A stretch of DNA of 64,000 bases from Comamonadaceae bacterium (GCA_021299875.1 JAJTEW010000011.1:30429-94428), one strand, 5' to 3'. Positions 8,437 to 17,240 are shown, numbered from the stretch's first letter. Numbers and translations are program-made. The notes: a model not told the origin generated them from the sequence alone.

Positions 8437-8679
8437 TCAGAGACCGAGCTGAACCAGTGCAGCTTGCAAGCCTGCCAATCCACCCACGCGCTGGTCATTG
8501 ATGAAGATTTGGGGCATTTGGCGAACCGAAGTACCGCATTTTTCAAAGAAAGCCATGCGTTCGGCTTCGCCGTCGATCTTGATTTCTTCGTAAGCCAATG
8601 ATTTGGTTTTGAGCACCATCTTGGCGGAATCGCATTGGGGGCATGCGGACTTGGAGTAAACGACGATTTTGAGTTCCAT
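8437..8679 (-). CDS. Glutaredoxin family protein
   Basis: The 80-residue thioredoxin-fold protein has a redox motif CPQC at residues 13-16, TSVRQMPQIFIND with the cis-proline, and the closing VGG. The unusual CPQC and the short length put it with small glutaredoxin/NrdH-like proteins; whether it uses glutathione or thioredoxin reductase cannot be told. It is encoded downstream of the vitamin B12 uptake operon on the same strand, with 36 bases between btuD and its start. Confidence 0.85.
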   Translation of the reverse strand: MELKIVVYSKSACPQCDSAKMVLKTKSLAYEEIKIDGEAERMAFFEKCGTSVRQMPQIFINDQRVGGLAGLQAALVQLGL

Positions 8680-8715
8680 GCCTGAAATTCTAGCGAAAGA
8701 TGGTCAAGGGGTTGT

Positions 8716-9483
8716 TCAGGCCTTGCGCGGCAAAACCACCCACTGGCCATCCAGCGCATGGATGCGGATGCGGTGCCCAAACACCGATTCAATGGCCGCA
8801 TGCGTCGCGACATCCTGGCCTGCGCCATGGTGCACCACCTCGCCACCACACATGACCACGATGTCATCGGCGTGCAGGGCCATGCCAATCTCGTGCAGCA
8901 CACTGACCACCGTGGTGCCCTGAGCCAACAAACAATGCACCTGCTCCAGCCAATCCACTTGATGCGGCGGATCCAAGTTGGCCAATGGCTCGTCCATCAG
9001 CAGGGTGGGCGCGTTGCCCGCCATGGCGCGGGCCAGCAAAACACGCTGACGCTCACCACCCGACAGCTCGCCCAGCGTGCGTTCACGCCAGTCCCAGGCC
9101 TGGGTGGCTCTCAGCGCCGCTTCGACCATCTGCGCATCTTTGGCTTGGGGTGACCCCCACCAGCTTTGGTGTGGCAAACGCCCGAGCATGGCCACGTCCC
9201 AAACCCGCAGGTCCAAGCTGCTGGCCTCGCCCTGACCCAACCAAGACAATTGAAGCGCCTTGAACTGGCGCGTCAACGAGGCCAAAGGCTGGCCATGCCA
9301 AAACACCTGACCGCTGTGCGGCAACAATCCCGCCATGGCTTTGAGCAGACTCGATTTGCCCGCTCCATTGGGGCCCACCACACAGGTCCAGCGGCCTGAA
9401 TCGATCGCCAAATCAATGTTGTTGAGGACCTGGCGTCCACCCAAGGTGGCACTCAGTTGCTGGGTTTGCAGCGCGGCTGTCAT
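8716..9483 (-). CDS. btuD: Vitamin B12 ABC transporter, ATP-binding protein
   Basis: A 255-residue ATPase of the FecE/BtuD/FhuC family. It has Walker A GPNGAGKSS (37-45), signature LSGGERQRV (from residue 140), Walker B LLMDEP (161-166) and a switch His in SVLHEIG. It is the last gene of the B12 operon; its ATG overlaps the stop of the permease by ATGA, which decides the start although the frame is open to 9690. Cobalamin specificity is inferred from the riboswitch and btuB at the head of the operon, not from the ATPase itself. Confidence 0.88.
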   Translation of the reverse strand: MTAALQTQQLSATLGGRQVLNNIDLAIDSGRWTCVVGPNGAGKSSLLKAMAGLLPHSGQVFWHGQPLASLTRQFKALQLSWLGQGEASSLDLRVWDVAMLGRLPHQSWWGSPQAKDAQMVEAALRATQAWDWRERTLGELSGGERQRVLLARAMAGNAPTLLMDEPLANLDPPHQVDWLEQVHCLLAQGTTVVSVLHEIGMALHADDIVVMCGGEVVHHGAGQDVATHAAIESVFGHRIRIHALDGQWVVLPRKA

Positions 9484-10496
9484 GCCCTGCCCCCTGTCCT
9501 GACGCCAGCGTCGGCATCGCGGTACACACGCCAGAGCAAATAGCCCCCGCCCAACACAGCCGTCAGCACGCCCACGGGCAGCTCTTGCGGAGCCAACAAC
9601 ACACGGGCCATCACATCGGCCAGCACCAACAAGGCACCGCCCATGAGCGCCGACAACAGCAATCGCCAGGCGTGTGTACATCGCACCCACGAGCGCACCA
9701 AATGCGGCGCTGCCAAACCCACAAACGCCACCAAACCGATGTGCGCCACCGCCGCACCTGTGGCCAAAGAAATCACGCCCACGAGCACCATGCGGGCCAA
9801 GGGCAGCGGCACGCCCAGGCTTTGCGCCGTGGCTTCACCCAAACTCAACGCGTCCAATACGCGGGCAAAGACCCAGGCCAAAATCACGCACAGGCCTAGA
9901 ACCGAAGCCATGGTGGCGCAAGCCGTCCAGCTCACAAATGCGGTCGAGCCCAACATGAAGCCTTGCATGGCTTGCAGCACCTGCGGCTGCAGCAGCGAGA
10001 TCAAGGACGTGACAGCCCCCAGCACCACGCCCACCACCACGCCCGCCAACAACAGGCGCAGGGTTTGTTGCACACCACGTGCCAAAACCAGTGTGAGCAC
10101 CACCGCCAGCACCGCACCCACAAAAGCAGCACCGGTGAGGCCCAAGCCGAGCCATGCGCTCATGGCCGCAGCGCTGCCACCAAACAGACTCAAATAAACA
10201 CCCACGCCCAGCGATGCGCCCGAAGCACTGCCCAGCAGATACGGGTCGGCCAGTGGGTTGCGAAACAGGCCTTGCGCCACAGCCCCGGCCAAGCCCAGCA
10301 AGGCGCCGCCCAGCCATGCGCCCAAGCTGCGCGGCAAGCGAATGTCCAACACGATTTGTTGTGCCACCGAGTCTGCCGTCAAAACCCACCAGGCCTGCCA
10401 GCCTTGGCTGCCTGCAGCCGTGCCCAGCCCCACCACAGACAAACCAAAGGCCAAGAGTCCAAACCCCCAGCGCGCTGCAAGGGTGCGGGTGTTCAA
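9480..10496 (-). CDS. btuC: Vitamin B12 ABC transporter, permease
   Basis: The 338-residue FecCD/BtuC family permease is very hydrophobic, with about ten membrane helices. It carries the family sequence LPRSLGAWLGGALLGLAGAV near the N-terminus, NPLADPYLLGSASGASLG, and the C-terminal GLAAPHLVR loop that contacts the ATPase. It lies between the periplasmic binding protein (overlap 4 bases) and the ATPase (overlap 4 bases). It moves cobalamin delivered by BtuF across the inner membrane; the substrate is assigned from operon context. Confidence 0.9.
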   Translation of the reverse strand: MNTRTLAARWGFGLLAFGLSVVGLGTAAGSQGWQAWWVLTADSVAQQIVLDIRLPRSLGAWLGGALLGLAGAVAQGLFRNPLADPYLLGSASGASLGVGVYLSLFGGSAAAMSAWLGLGLTGAAFVGAVLAVVLTLVLARGVQQTLRLLLAGVVVGVVLGAVTSLISLLQPQVLQAMQGFMLGSTAFVSWTACATMASVLGLCVILAWVFARVLDALSLGEATAQSLGVPLPLARMVLVGVISLATGAAVAHIGLVAFVGLAAPHLVRSWVRCTHAWRLLLSALMGGALLVLADVMARVLLAPQELPVGVLTAVLGGGYLLWRVYRDADAGVRTGGRA

Positions 10497-11437
10497 CGCA
10501 GGGCTCCGCTGGCGGCTTGGTTGGCCGCCAAGTCACCCTGAGCAGCTGCACGGTTCAGACAGCCGGCCATGAGCCGCGCACCCTCGGCCATGCGCGGTCC
10601 GGCACGCACCAACATGTCTGATTCATCCGGCTTGAAAATGCACAAGCGATCGCCCTGCATGGCCCGCAAGCGGCCCCAACCCGGACGCTGCGCCATGCTG
10701 GCTCGGCTGCTGTCGCCGGCCATGATCACATCAGGGCGAGCCTGCACCACCCACTCGGGGTTGACCTGTGGAAACGGACCCATGGAAGCGGGCAAGATGT
10801 TGCCCACACCCATGTGCTTGAGCGTCTCACCCATGAAGGACGATTCGCTCGCGCCGTAGGGTGCAGGACTGACTTCAAAATAAACACGCTGTTGGCGTGC
10901 AGCGGGGCTGAGCGAGGCGACCGCCGCCTGCACACCCTGTTGAATGTCTTGCCAGACCTTGTCGCTGTCGGCAGCAGGCACATGCAGCGCCTGCGCCACC
11001 GTGCGCCACACCCGCTCGGCATCCGCGTGGTTGCGCGGCTCCAAGCGCAGCACTTTCAGGCCCAATGACTGCAAACGGTCTGCGCCTCGCGTGGAGCCCG
11101 CAGCCAACACCAGATCGGGCTTGAGGGCCACGATGCTTTCGATGCTGGGGTCCAAGCCACCCCCCACACGCTGCACGGTTTTGACCGATTCGGGCCAATT
11201 GGAATACCGATCGAGACCCACCAATTTTTGGCATTGCTGCAAAGCACACACGGTCTCCGTCAGGGAAGGCAACAGGCTCACGATGCGCTGCGGGGCTTTC
11301 GGAATGTTCAAGCTTTGTTGGCGATCGTCGAGCACCGTGACCGCCCAAACGGGTTGAAAGCTGGCCATCAACGCAGCAACCGCAAGGGCCAAGGTTTGGC
11401 AACACTTGGGGAAATAGGTGCGCCAACGCTCAGCCAT
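10493..11437 (-). CDS. btuF: Periplasmic vitamin B12-binding protein
   Basis: A 314-residue COG0614-type binding protein with an N-terminal signal peptide (hydrophobic LALAVAALMASF, cleavage probably after VWA). It then has the class III binding fold starting APQRIVSLLPSLTETVCAL. Start 11437 was chosen because it gives a normal signal peptide and overlaps the preceding stop by only 8 bases. Upstream is a second, signal-less BtuF-like gene and downstream is btuC. Substrate is assigned from the cobalamin riboswitch and TonB receptor in the same operon. Confidence 0.87.
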   Translation of the reverse strand: MAERWRTYFPKCCQTLALAVAALMASFQPVWAVTVLDDRQQSLNIPKAPQRIVSLLPSLTETVCALQQCQKLVGLDRYSNWPESVKTVQRVGGGLDPSIESIVALKPDLVLAAGSTRGADRLQSLGLKVLRLEPRNHADAERVWRTVAQALHVPAADSDKVWQDIQQGVQAAVASLSPAARQQRVYFEVSPAPYGASESSFMGETLKHMGVGNILPASMGPFPQVNPEWVVQARPDVIMAGDSSRASMAQRPGWGRLRAMQGDRLCIFKPDESDMLVRAGPRMAEGARLMAGCLNRAAAQGDLAANQAASGALR

Positions 11438-12236
11438 GCAAGGCCTCCCACTGACAGAAAATGCGGTGCATCTGGGCCACCCCATCGGTCAAGGCCGCAG
11501 GACCTGGCTGCAATATATCGGCCGATTTGATTTCAAAAATCTGCCCGGTGCGCACTGCGGGCACATCTTGCCAACCGGGTCTGGCCGCAACTTTTTCAGG
11601 CCGAAACTTCTTGCCGCACCACGAGCCAATGATGATGTCGGGCGCACGGTCAATGATGCTTTGGCCGTTGGCGATGATGCGGTCTTTGCCAAGCGATTGC
11701 ACTGCCAGCTCGGGGAACACATCATCGCCTCCAGCGATGCCCATCAGCTCCGACACCCAGCGGATGCCGCTGATGTGCGGCTCGTCCCACTCTTCAAAAA
11801 AAACTTTGGGGCGGCGCTTAAAACTTGCGGCCCGCTGCGCGATCGCATCCAGTTCAGCCCGCATGGCCTGCAAACGCGCCAAACCCTGATCGGCTTGCCC
11901 CACCATGGCAGCCACTTGGTAAAGCATCGAAAAGATCTCGTCCACGCTGCGCTGGTTGAAGATGGTGACCTGCACCCCCGCCTTGATCAACAAGGAAGCA
12001 ATGTCGGCCTGCAGATCCGAAAAACCAAAAACACAATCGGGCTTGAGCGCCAAGATCTTGTCGATCTTGGCGCTCAAAAACGCACTCACCTTGGGCTTTT
12101 CTTCACGGGCGCGTCGAGGGCGCACCGTGTAGCCGCTGATCCCCACAATGCGCGCCTCTTCACCGAGCAGGTAAAGCCACTCGGTGGCCTCTTCGGTTAG
12201 GCAGACGATGCGTTGGGGTAACAAAAATGGATTCAT
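11430..12236 (-). CDS. Cobalamin-binding-like protein without signal peptide (BtuF paralogue)
   Basis: The 268-residue COG0614-fold protein begins MNPFLLPQRIVCLTEEATEWLYLLGE and enters the binding domain immediately, with no hydrophobic export sequence. It has the conserved ALKPDCVFGFSDLQADIASLL core and FFEEWDEPHISGIRW. It lies 4 bases downstream of btuB and overlaps the signal-bearing btuF by 8 bases. Related cytoplasmic proteins are annotated as cobalamin-binding. It could capture B12 or corrinoid precursors after entry, or be exported by an unseen route. The family assignment is firm, the location is inferred from the missing signal. Confidence 0.8.
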   Translation of the reverse strand: MNPFLLPQRIVCLTEEATEWLYLLGEEARIVGISGYTVRPRRAREEKPKVSAFLSAKIDKILALKPDCVFGFSDLQADIASLLIKAGVQVTIFNQRSVDEIFSMLYQVAAMVGQADQGLARLQAMRAELDAIAQRAASFKRRPKVFFEEWDEPHISGIRWVSELMGIAGGDDVFPELAVQSLGKDRIIANGQSIIDRAPDIIIGSWCGKKFRPEKVAARPGWQDVPAVRTGQIFEIKSADILQPGPAALTDGVAQMHRIFCQWEALHG

Positions 12237-12240
12237 GGAA

Positions 12241-14208
12241 TCAGCGATAAGCGTATTTCAGCCCCATGTGGTAAGTCCTTCCCGGATTGTTGTATCCATC
12301 CAAGTGGTAATAAGTCTTATCTAAAGCATTGAGGACACTGAAGCTGAACCTAAGATCGGGTCGAACTTGGTGCTCTGCCGACAAGTTAAGAACAGCGTAA
12401 CCGGGAACCAGCGCGGAGGAACTGAAAGAGCCAATCATGGGAGTCCATCGTTCCGATGTGGCAAGAACTTTGGCATTCAAGCTGGTTCGCTCATCCATGA
12501 AATGGCTGACGGTCAACGCGCCGAATCGCTTGGCTCGATTTTGTATCGGCCGATTCGAACCCAAATTTTCAGGGTTTTGAATGGTGTAGGCCAATTGCAA
12601 ACGCCAAGCAGCCCACCTCCGGGCATAAGCGAACTCAAAGCCTTTGTTTTTTGCGTTGCTCAGATTCTCCAATTGAGTCACAAACTGATCTGCCCAGAAT
12701 GGATCAGCCACAGGATTAGAGCTGGCCGCGATCATGTCCTTGTAATGAACATCGAATGCCACAACTCGCCAAAAGCTGTTGGCGTTCTTGAATTGCAGTC
12801 CGACTTCGGTGCTGGCAGAGTGCTCGGGCTTGAGATTCGCGTTACCGCCGTAAGCCACATCGTAAAGTTGACCCACTGTCGGCAACTGGATCGCCGTTGA
12901 ACGAGTCAAAGTAACTTTGTAATTGGCGTTCAGGTCGTAACCTGCTCCTAGCAGGTAGGTATCACCCGACTGACTGCCAGGCAACTGCTCATGGCTGAGG
13001 TTCACACGCCATGACCAGGCTCCAACGCGTTGATTGAGGCCTCCAAAAATCCGCTCCTGACGCACCGATTTTTTAACACGGACGTCAATGGGTGTCGCTG
13101 GATTGACGTTCCAATCATATGAAGTACGCCCAGCATCAAGTTCAGATAGTTGATTGACATAGCCGAATGTAGCTAGGGTATTTCTTCCGAAACCCACAGA
13201 GTTATCCCATTTGATCTGCTCTTGATACGAGTTTGTGGTTCCGTAGTCGGCATTCACGACATCATTGGTCAGTGTGCTGAGCTTGGATGTCGCTTGCCCA
13301 TAGGTGAACGTGGTTTTCCAATCCTCAGTCATCCTGTGCGATATCTGAGCGCCAGCCAGTTCCAATTTGGATTTGGTATTCCAACGCTCTGCACTCGTTA
13401 AAGCATAAGGGTTGTCGTAACTCGCCAATGTCGATGTATTGAGGTAATTGAGCACCAACTGTGTGGAAGCCGACAAGTTTTGACGCCATCCTAGGCCGAA
13501 ACTTTGAGCGTCGAACCCATTGCGATCTGGATTGACCTTGACGTTTGGCGCATTGATATACCGGGCGGGTGTCATTGTGCTGATGCCGTCTGATCGGTTA
13601 TCGCTCATGGTCACACTGAGTTGCCCATCACCTGTATTTTTGCGAATCGATGTTTGAATCGTGCGTGAGTTCAATGATCCCAAATCAGCTTTCACATCTA
13701 CGCCTTCTGATGCGACCGTTGGAGATTGCGTAAAAATCTGAATCACGCCACCAGCAGCTCCCGGCCCGTAGATCGCTGAAGCGTTCCCACGAAGTATTTC
13801 AATACGTTCTACCTGGGCCAATGGAATGGCTTCCAAAGGCGAAATGGCACCAATCGCGCCTTGAGACGCGAATGGGATGCCATCAACCAATACCAAGGTC
13901 TGCGTGCTGTTGGCGCCGCGCGTGTACACAGAAGTCGGATTTCCTGCACCACCCGAACGTGTCAATTGCATACCTGGCTGTCCTGACAAAAGCTCGTACA
14001 AATCAGCATAACGGAACTTGTCGATGTCCAACTTTTGAATCACCGTGACAGAAGGCAAAGCATCCACCAACTGTTCATTCACTCGGTTAGACACCACGAT
14101 CACGGGATTGAGCTCTTGAGAATGACTATGTGTGGCCCCAACAGTAGAAAGGCCGATGATCCACCAAGCAGGCAGGAACACCCCCTTGGGCGTAGCGAAA
14201 TTTTTCAT
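12241..14208 (-). CDS. btuB: TonB-dependent vitamin B12 outer-membrane receptor
   Basis: The 655-residue receptor has a signal region near residues 12-31, a TonB-box-like PVIVVSNRV, a plug domain (LPSVTVIQK, YELLSGQPGMQL, ANSTQTLVLVDGIP, VERIEILRGNASAIYGPGAAGGVIQI) and a beta-barrel ending in the aromatic-rich GRTYHMGLKYAYR. The plug motifs are typical of BtuB/TonB receptors. The first gene of the minus-strand B12 operon, it is preceded by a cobalamin riboswitch, which identifies the ligand. No strong ribosome-binding site is seen directly before its ATG, compatible with control of translation by the riboswitch. Confidence 0.93.
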   Translation of the reverse strand: MKNFATPKGVFLPAWWIIGLSTVGATHSHSQELNPVIVVSNRVNEQLVDALPSVTVIQKLDIDKFRYADLYELLSGQPGMQLTRSGGAGNPTSVYTRGANSTQTLVLVDGIPFASQGAIGAISPLEAIPLAQVERIEILRGNASAIYGPGAAGGVIQIFTQSPTVASEGVDVKADLGSLNSRTIQTSIRKNTGDGQLSVTMSDNRSDGISTMTPARYINAPNVKVNPDRNGFDAQSFGLGWRQNLSASTQLVLNYLNTSTLASYDNPYALTSAERWNTKSKLELAGAQISHRMTEDWKTTFTYGQATSKLSTLTNDVVNADYGTTNSYQEQIKWDNSVGFGRNTLATFGYVNQLSELDAGRTSYDWNVNPATPIDVRVKKSVRQERIFGGLNQRVGAWSWRVNLSHEQLPGSQSGDTYLLGAGYDLNANYKVTLTRSTAIQLPTVGQLYDVAYGGNANLKPEHSASTEVGLQFKNANSFWRVVAFDVHYKDMIAASSNPVADPFWADQFVTQLENLSNAKNKGFEFAYARRWAAWRLQLAYTIQNPENLGSNRPIQNRAKRFGALTVSHFMDERTSLNAKVLATSERWTPMIGSFSSSALVPGYAVLNLSAEHQVRPDLRFSFSVLNALDKTYYHLDGYNNPGRTYHMGLKYAYR

Positions 14209-14266
14209 AGAAAACTAACAAGTCAAACGCCCTCACCGCCTTCCCCGACAGTGCATGGGCTATACA

Positions 14267-14495
14267 ACCTGTCTTGCGACAGGTCACCTTGTTGGCCGGT
14301 ATCCGGGCTGGTAGATGCGACCTTCATCACCTTCCCAAAAGCCTGTTTCAGAGCGATCAGTGGTTTGAGATGAAAGCTGGGTTTTCGTTGGACTGAAAAC
14401 CCGTCTACTTACCGTTGCGGGGGCAGCGCAGGTTAGGTTGGCCTTATCGACGTGACCCTCCTGCTTCCCGTTGAACTGCGGACTGTGAACCAGTT
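14267..14495 (-). ncRNA. Cobalamin (AdoCbl) riboswitch
   Basis: Read on the minus strand, the btuB leader has the conserved cobalamin-riboswitch pieces in order. The core GCCCCCGCAACGGTAA is at about 14408-14424, CCACTG at about 14358-14363, and GGGAAGG followed by a spacer and the B12-box-like AGCCCGGATACCGGCC at about 14293-14309. A 7-bp hairpin (ACCTGTC/GACAGGT, 14267-14284) lies after the B12 box and may be the kissing-loop arm or expression platform. No U-tract follows it, so translational control of btuB is more likely than termination. Outer limits are approximate. Confidence 0.92.
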
Positions 14496-14608
14496 CCGCG
14501 AGCACCAACAAGCCTTCATTATAGGTGCAAAGCTGTCGGCAAACCTACAAAAACATGAAAGCTTGAGGCGTACGTTCTACAATGGGCGTCTTCTTTTTCC
14601 AGTTTGCC

Positions 14609-14836
14609 ATGGCCCACTCCAACACCATCGATCAAATTGCCGAACGTGTGGATCACCTGTTGCTGCGTCACGAAGAGCTTCAGAAAACCAATGCGTTATT
14701 GACACAGCAAGTGCAGTCCCTGACGACCGAACGCGATCAACTCAAGTCCCGTTTGGCAGCCGCAAGGGCCCGGGTCGATGCCCTGATCGAGCGACTGCCA
14801 TCGTCTGCACCCACATCGCCTGAGGCCTCCGCATGA
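14609..14836 (+). CDS. Small coiled-coil protein (TIGR02449-like) upstream of zapA
   Basis: The 75-residue protein is almost wholly heptad-patterned coiled coil (residues 8-60: IAERVDHLLLRHEELQ and following), resembling TIGR02449/ZapB-like small cell-division-associated proteins that sit just before zapA in many betaproteobacteria. Its stop overlaps the zapA start by ATGA. The start at 14609 follows homologue length; an upstream ATG at 14582 is possible but falls inside a TACAAT that may be the promoter -10. Role in division is inferred from linkage. Confidence 0.75.
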   Translation: MAHSNTIDQIAERVDHLLLRHEELQKTNALLTQQVQSLTTERDQLKSRLAAARARVDALIERLPSSAPTSPEASA

Positions 14837-15162
14837 GCAACAAACAGATCGATGTCCAGATCATGGGCCAAAGTTACATCTTGGGTTGCCCTGCGGGTGG
14901 AGAAGAAAGCCTGCTGACCGCGGTGCGCAAAGTCGATGAGGCGATGTGCAAAATCCGTGATGCTGGCAAGATCAAGGCACGAGACCGCATTGCCGTGTTG
15001 GCGGCTTTGAATTTGGCATTCGAGCAAGTGGGCACGCCCTCAGAGCAAGCCAGCACCACCGCTCCCAGCAGCCCAGACCTGACTGCCGACTCACAAGAGC
15101 GTTTGAATCAATTGCTCAAGCGCCTTGACCAAGTCATCGAAAAGGATGGCCAGCTGCTTTGA
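14833..15162 (+). CDS. zapA: Cell division protein ZapA
   Basis: The 109-residue protein has the ZapA globular head (IDVQIMGQSYILGCPAGGEESLLTAV, then VDEAMCKIRDAGKIKARDRIAVLAALNLAFE) and a C-terminal helix LNQLLKRLDQVIEK. ZapA cross-links FtsZ filaments at the Z ring. It is coupled to the upstream coiled-coil gene (ATGA) and followed by 6S RNA, an arrangement conserved in beta- and gammaproteobacteria. Confidence 0.92.
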   Translation: MSNKQIDVQIMGQSYILGCPAGGEESLLTAVRKVDEAMCKIRDAGKIKARDRIAVLAALNLAFEQVGTPSEQASTTAPSSPDLTADSQERLNQLLKRLDQVIEKDGQLL

Positions 15163-15256
15163 TGGCTGCGCCAATCAGATTCAAGCTTTTGGATTCACTG
15201 TGGCTCTTTTCATCTTGGGGCTGCAGACGCCCCGCTAAAGACCTACAATCCAAATC

Positions 15257-15427
15257 GTCTGCAGTGCACGCCGGGCTTTATATTTCCTTGAACCAATGCT
15301 CTTAGAGCCCGGGCTTGGAACATCGTCTGGTGAGCGTGATCATCTCGCGTCAGATGAACCCAACGCCAGTCTGCCCTCGCCCACCTGAACCCCGGTTCAG
15401 GATGCCGGTCCGGTGGCACTTGCAGAC
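15257..15427 (+). ncRNA. ssrS: 6S RNA
   Basis: Downstream of zapA, the segment closes with a long terminal stem: GTCTGCAGTGCACGCCGG (from 15257) pairs with CCGGTGGCACTTGCAGAC (ending 15427), with a few mismatches. Near the 3' side is a CCTGAACC/GGTTCAGG hairpin at about 15384-15401, the counterpart of the conserved CUUGAACC/GGUUCAAG arm of 6S RNA. A TACAAT -10 box (15244-15249) stands 7 bases before the 5' end. Size (about 171 nt) and the zapA linkage also fit. 6S RNA mimics an open promoter and sequesters sigma-70 RNA polymerase. Exact ends are estimates. Confidence 0.85.
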
Positions 15428-15465
15428 ACCTTTCACGCGATTTGAATTCAATGAGGAAGATCAGC

Positions 15466-16239
15466 ATGAGGTGGCTGCGCTATTCACACCAAGGCCAAAT
15501 GGGCATGGGTCAATTGGTGGGTGAAACCATTCATGTTCATCAAGGTCTTCTTTTTAACCATCCGCAAGCCACAGGCGAGACTTTGAGTCTGTCGGATGTT
15601 GAGATTTTGGCACCCTGCCATCCCACCAAAGTTTTGGCTCTTTGGAACAATTTCAAAACAGCTGCAGAAAAGAATGGTTGGAGTGCGCCTTCAGAACCGC
15701 TTTACTTTCTCAAATCGCTCAATTCATATTCACACCACCTTCAATCTGTGATTCGGCCCCCTCACGATGTCGGACGGGTGGTTTACGAAGCGGAGCTGGG
15801 CATCGTCATCGGTCGACGTGGACGCGATATTCCACTTGAGGAAGCTGAGAGCTATATTTTTGGCTTCACCTGTGTGAACGACGTCACAGCCATTGAGCTG
15901 CTGAGAGCAGACTCCAGCTTTGAGCAATGGAGTCGCGCTAAAAATTTTGATGGCTTTACCCCTTTCGGTCCTTGGATCGAAACCGACTTGGACTGCACCC
16001 AAGCGATCGTGACCGCCAAAGTCAACGGTCGAGAGCGCCAAAATTACCCCGTGAGTGACATGTTTTTTTCTCCCCAAGAATTGGTCGCCAAACTCTCCAG
16101 AGGCATGACTTTGGAGCCTGGCGACATCATTTCTTGCGGCACATCCATCGGGGCGATGCCTTGGCAAAATGATGCCGTTGTCGAAGTCACCATTGAGGGC
16201 ATCGGCACCCTCTCTAACACCATGAAAGCGTCAGCATGA
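15466..16239 (+). CDS. Fumarylacetoacetate hydrolase (FAH) family protein
   Basis: The 257-residue FAH-fold protein has CHPTKVLALWNNF, the metal-site pattern VVYEAELGIVIGRRGRDI, and the C-terminal GMTLEPGDIISCGTSIG. Members hydrolyse or decarboxylate 2-oxo acids with a divalent metal. Start 15466 is preceded by GAGGA nine bases upstream, better supported than the ATG at 15451. It overlaps the next gene by ATGA. Neighbouring transporter and CoA-ligase genes suggest catabolism of an organic acid; the exact substrate is unknown. Confidence 0.85.
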   Translation: MRWLRYSHQGQMGMGQLVGETIHVHQGLLFNHPQATGETLSLSDVEILAPCHPTKVLALWNNFKTAAEKNGWSAPSEPLYFLKSLNSYSHHLQSVIRPPHDVGRVVYEAELGIVIGRRGRDIPLEEAESYIFGFTCVNDVTAIELLRADSSFEQWSRAKNFDGFTPFGPWIETDLDCTQAIVTAKVNGRERQNYPVSDMFFSPQELVAKLSRGMTLEPGDIISCGTSIGAMPWQNDAVVEVTIEGIGTLSNTMKASA

Positions 16240-17240
16240 GTTTGAACATTGCCATTGTGGGTGCAGGCGCCATTGGCGGTTACCTCGGTGTGAAGCTGGC
16301 CTTGTCAGGTTGCAACGTCACCTTCATTGCGCGTGGTGAGAATCTCAAAGCCATTCAATCGAATGGCATGACGCTCACTTTAGAAGACGGCACATCTGTG
16401 CACGCCCCTCATGTCCAAGCTTGCACCATCGATGAAGCAACTCCGCACGACTATGTGTTTTTGACCATGAAGTCGCACCAGGTCAGCCCAGTTGCGGAAC
16501 AAATTGGGCGGCTGTGTCATGACCGTACAGCGGTCGTGACCCTGCAAAACGGGGTGCCCTGGTGGTACTTTTACAACTTGGTGGGCGAGTATCAAAACCG
16601 CCAATTGAGTTCCATTGATCCAGGTGGAAGTCAATGGCAACACATCGGCCCAGAACGGGTGATTGGTGCTGTGGTGTACCCCGCTGCCGAGTTGGTTGCT
16701 CCTGGTGTGGTCAAACTGATCGAAGGCAACCGCTTTACCTTGGGTGAGCCCAGTGGCGAAAAGTCTGAACGCGTGACCGCATTGGCGCAGGCCATGATTG
16801 CCGCAGGATTCAAGACACCTGTGTCTACGGACATTCGCAGCGAGTTGTGGGTCAAGCTTTGGGGCAACCTCACTTTCAACCCCGTGTCTGCCTTGACGCA
16901 CGCCACGCTCGAAGACATTTGCAATTTTGATCTCACCCGCAATTTGGCAGCCCGCATGATGGCGGAAGCCCAAACCGTGGGAGAAAAACTGGGCGTTCAA
17001 TTCAAGATCAGCATCGACAAACGGATCGCGGGTGCGCAAGCCGTTGGCGCCCATAAAACGTCCATGCTGCAAGACATTGAGCATGGCAAGGCTTTGGAGT
17101 TGGAAGCGTTGTTGGGCAGCGTGATTGAGTTGGGCAAAATCTGCAACATGCCCACGCCCACACTCGACTCGGTTTACGCCATGACGCGCTTGCTCGAGCA
17201 GAGTGTGTTGAGAAAAGGCAAAGGGCTTAGCCTCGACTGA
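16236..17240 (+). CDS. 2-dehydropantoate 2-reductase-like oxidoreductase
   Basis: The 334-residue ApbA/PanE-family NADPH-dependent reductase has a Rossmann motif GAGAIGGYLG at residues 8-17, TLQNGVPWWYF, KLWGNLTFNPVSALT and a helical C-terminal domain. Classical PanE reduces ketopantoate for pantothenate synthesis, but this copy is longer and coupled to a FAH-family gene in a catabolic setting, so it may act on another 2-oxo acid. Its 3' end overlaps the convergent tctA gene by 14 bases. Confidence 0.8.
   Translation: MSLNIAIVGAGAIGGYLGVKLALSGCNVTFIARGENLKAIQSNGMTLTLEDGTSVHAPHVQACTIDEATPHDYVFLTMKSHQVSPVAEQIGRLCHDRTAVVTLQNGVPWWYFYNLVGEYQNRQLSSIDPGGSQWQHIGPERVIGAVVYPAAELVAPGVVKLIEGNRFTLGEPSGEKSERVTALAQAMIAAGFKTPVSTDIRSELWVKLWGNLTFNPVSALTHATLEDICNFDLTRNLAARMMAEAQTVGEKLGVQFKISIDKRIAGAQAVGAHKTSMLQDIEHGKALELEALLGSVIELGKICNMPTPTLDSVYAMTRLLEQSVLRKGKGLSLD

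Noticed and set aside
12367..12900. Plus-strand frame inside btuB
   Set aside because: It is antisense to the conserved barrel region of the B12 receptor and shows no family motif.
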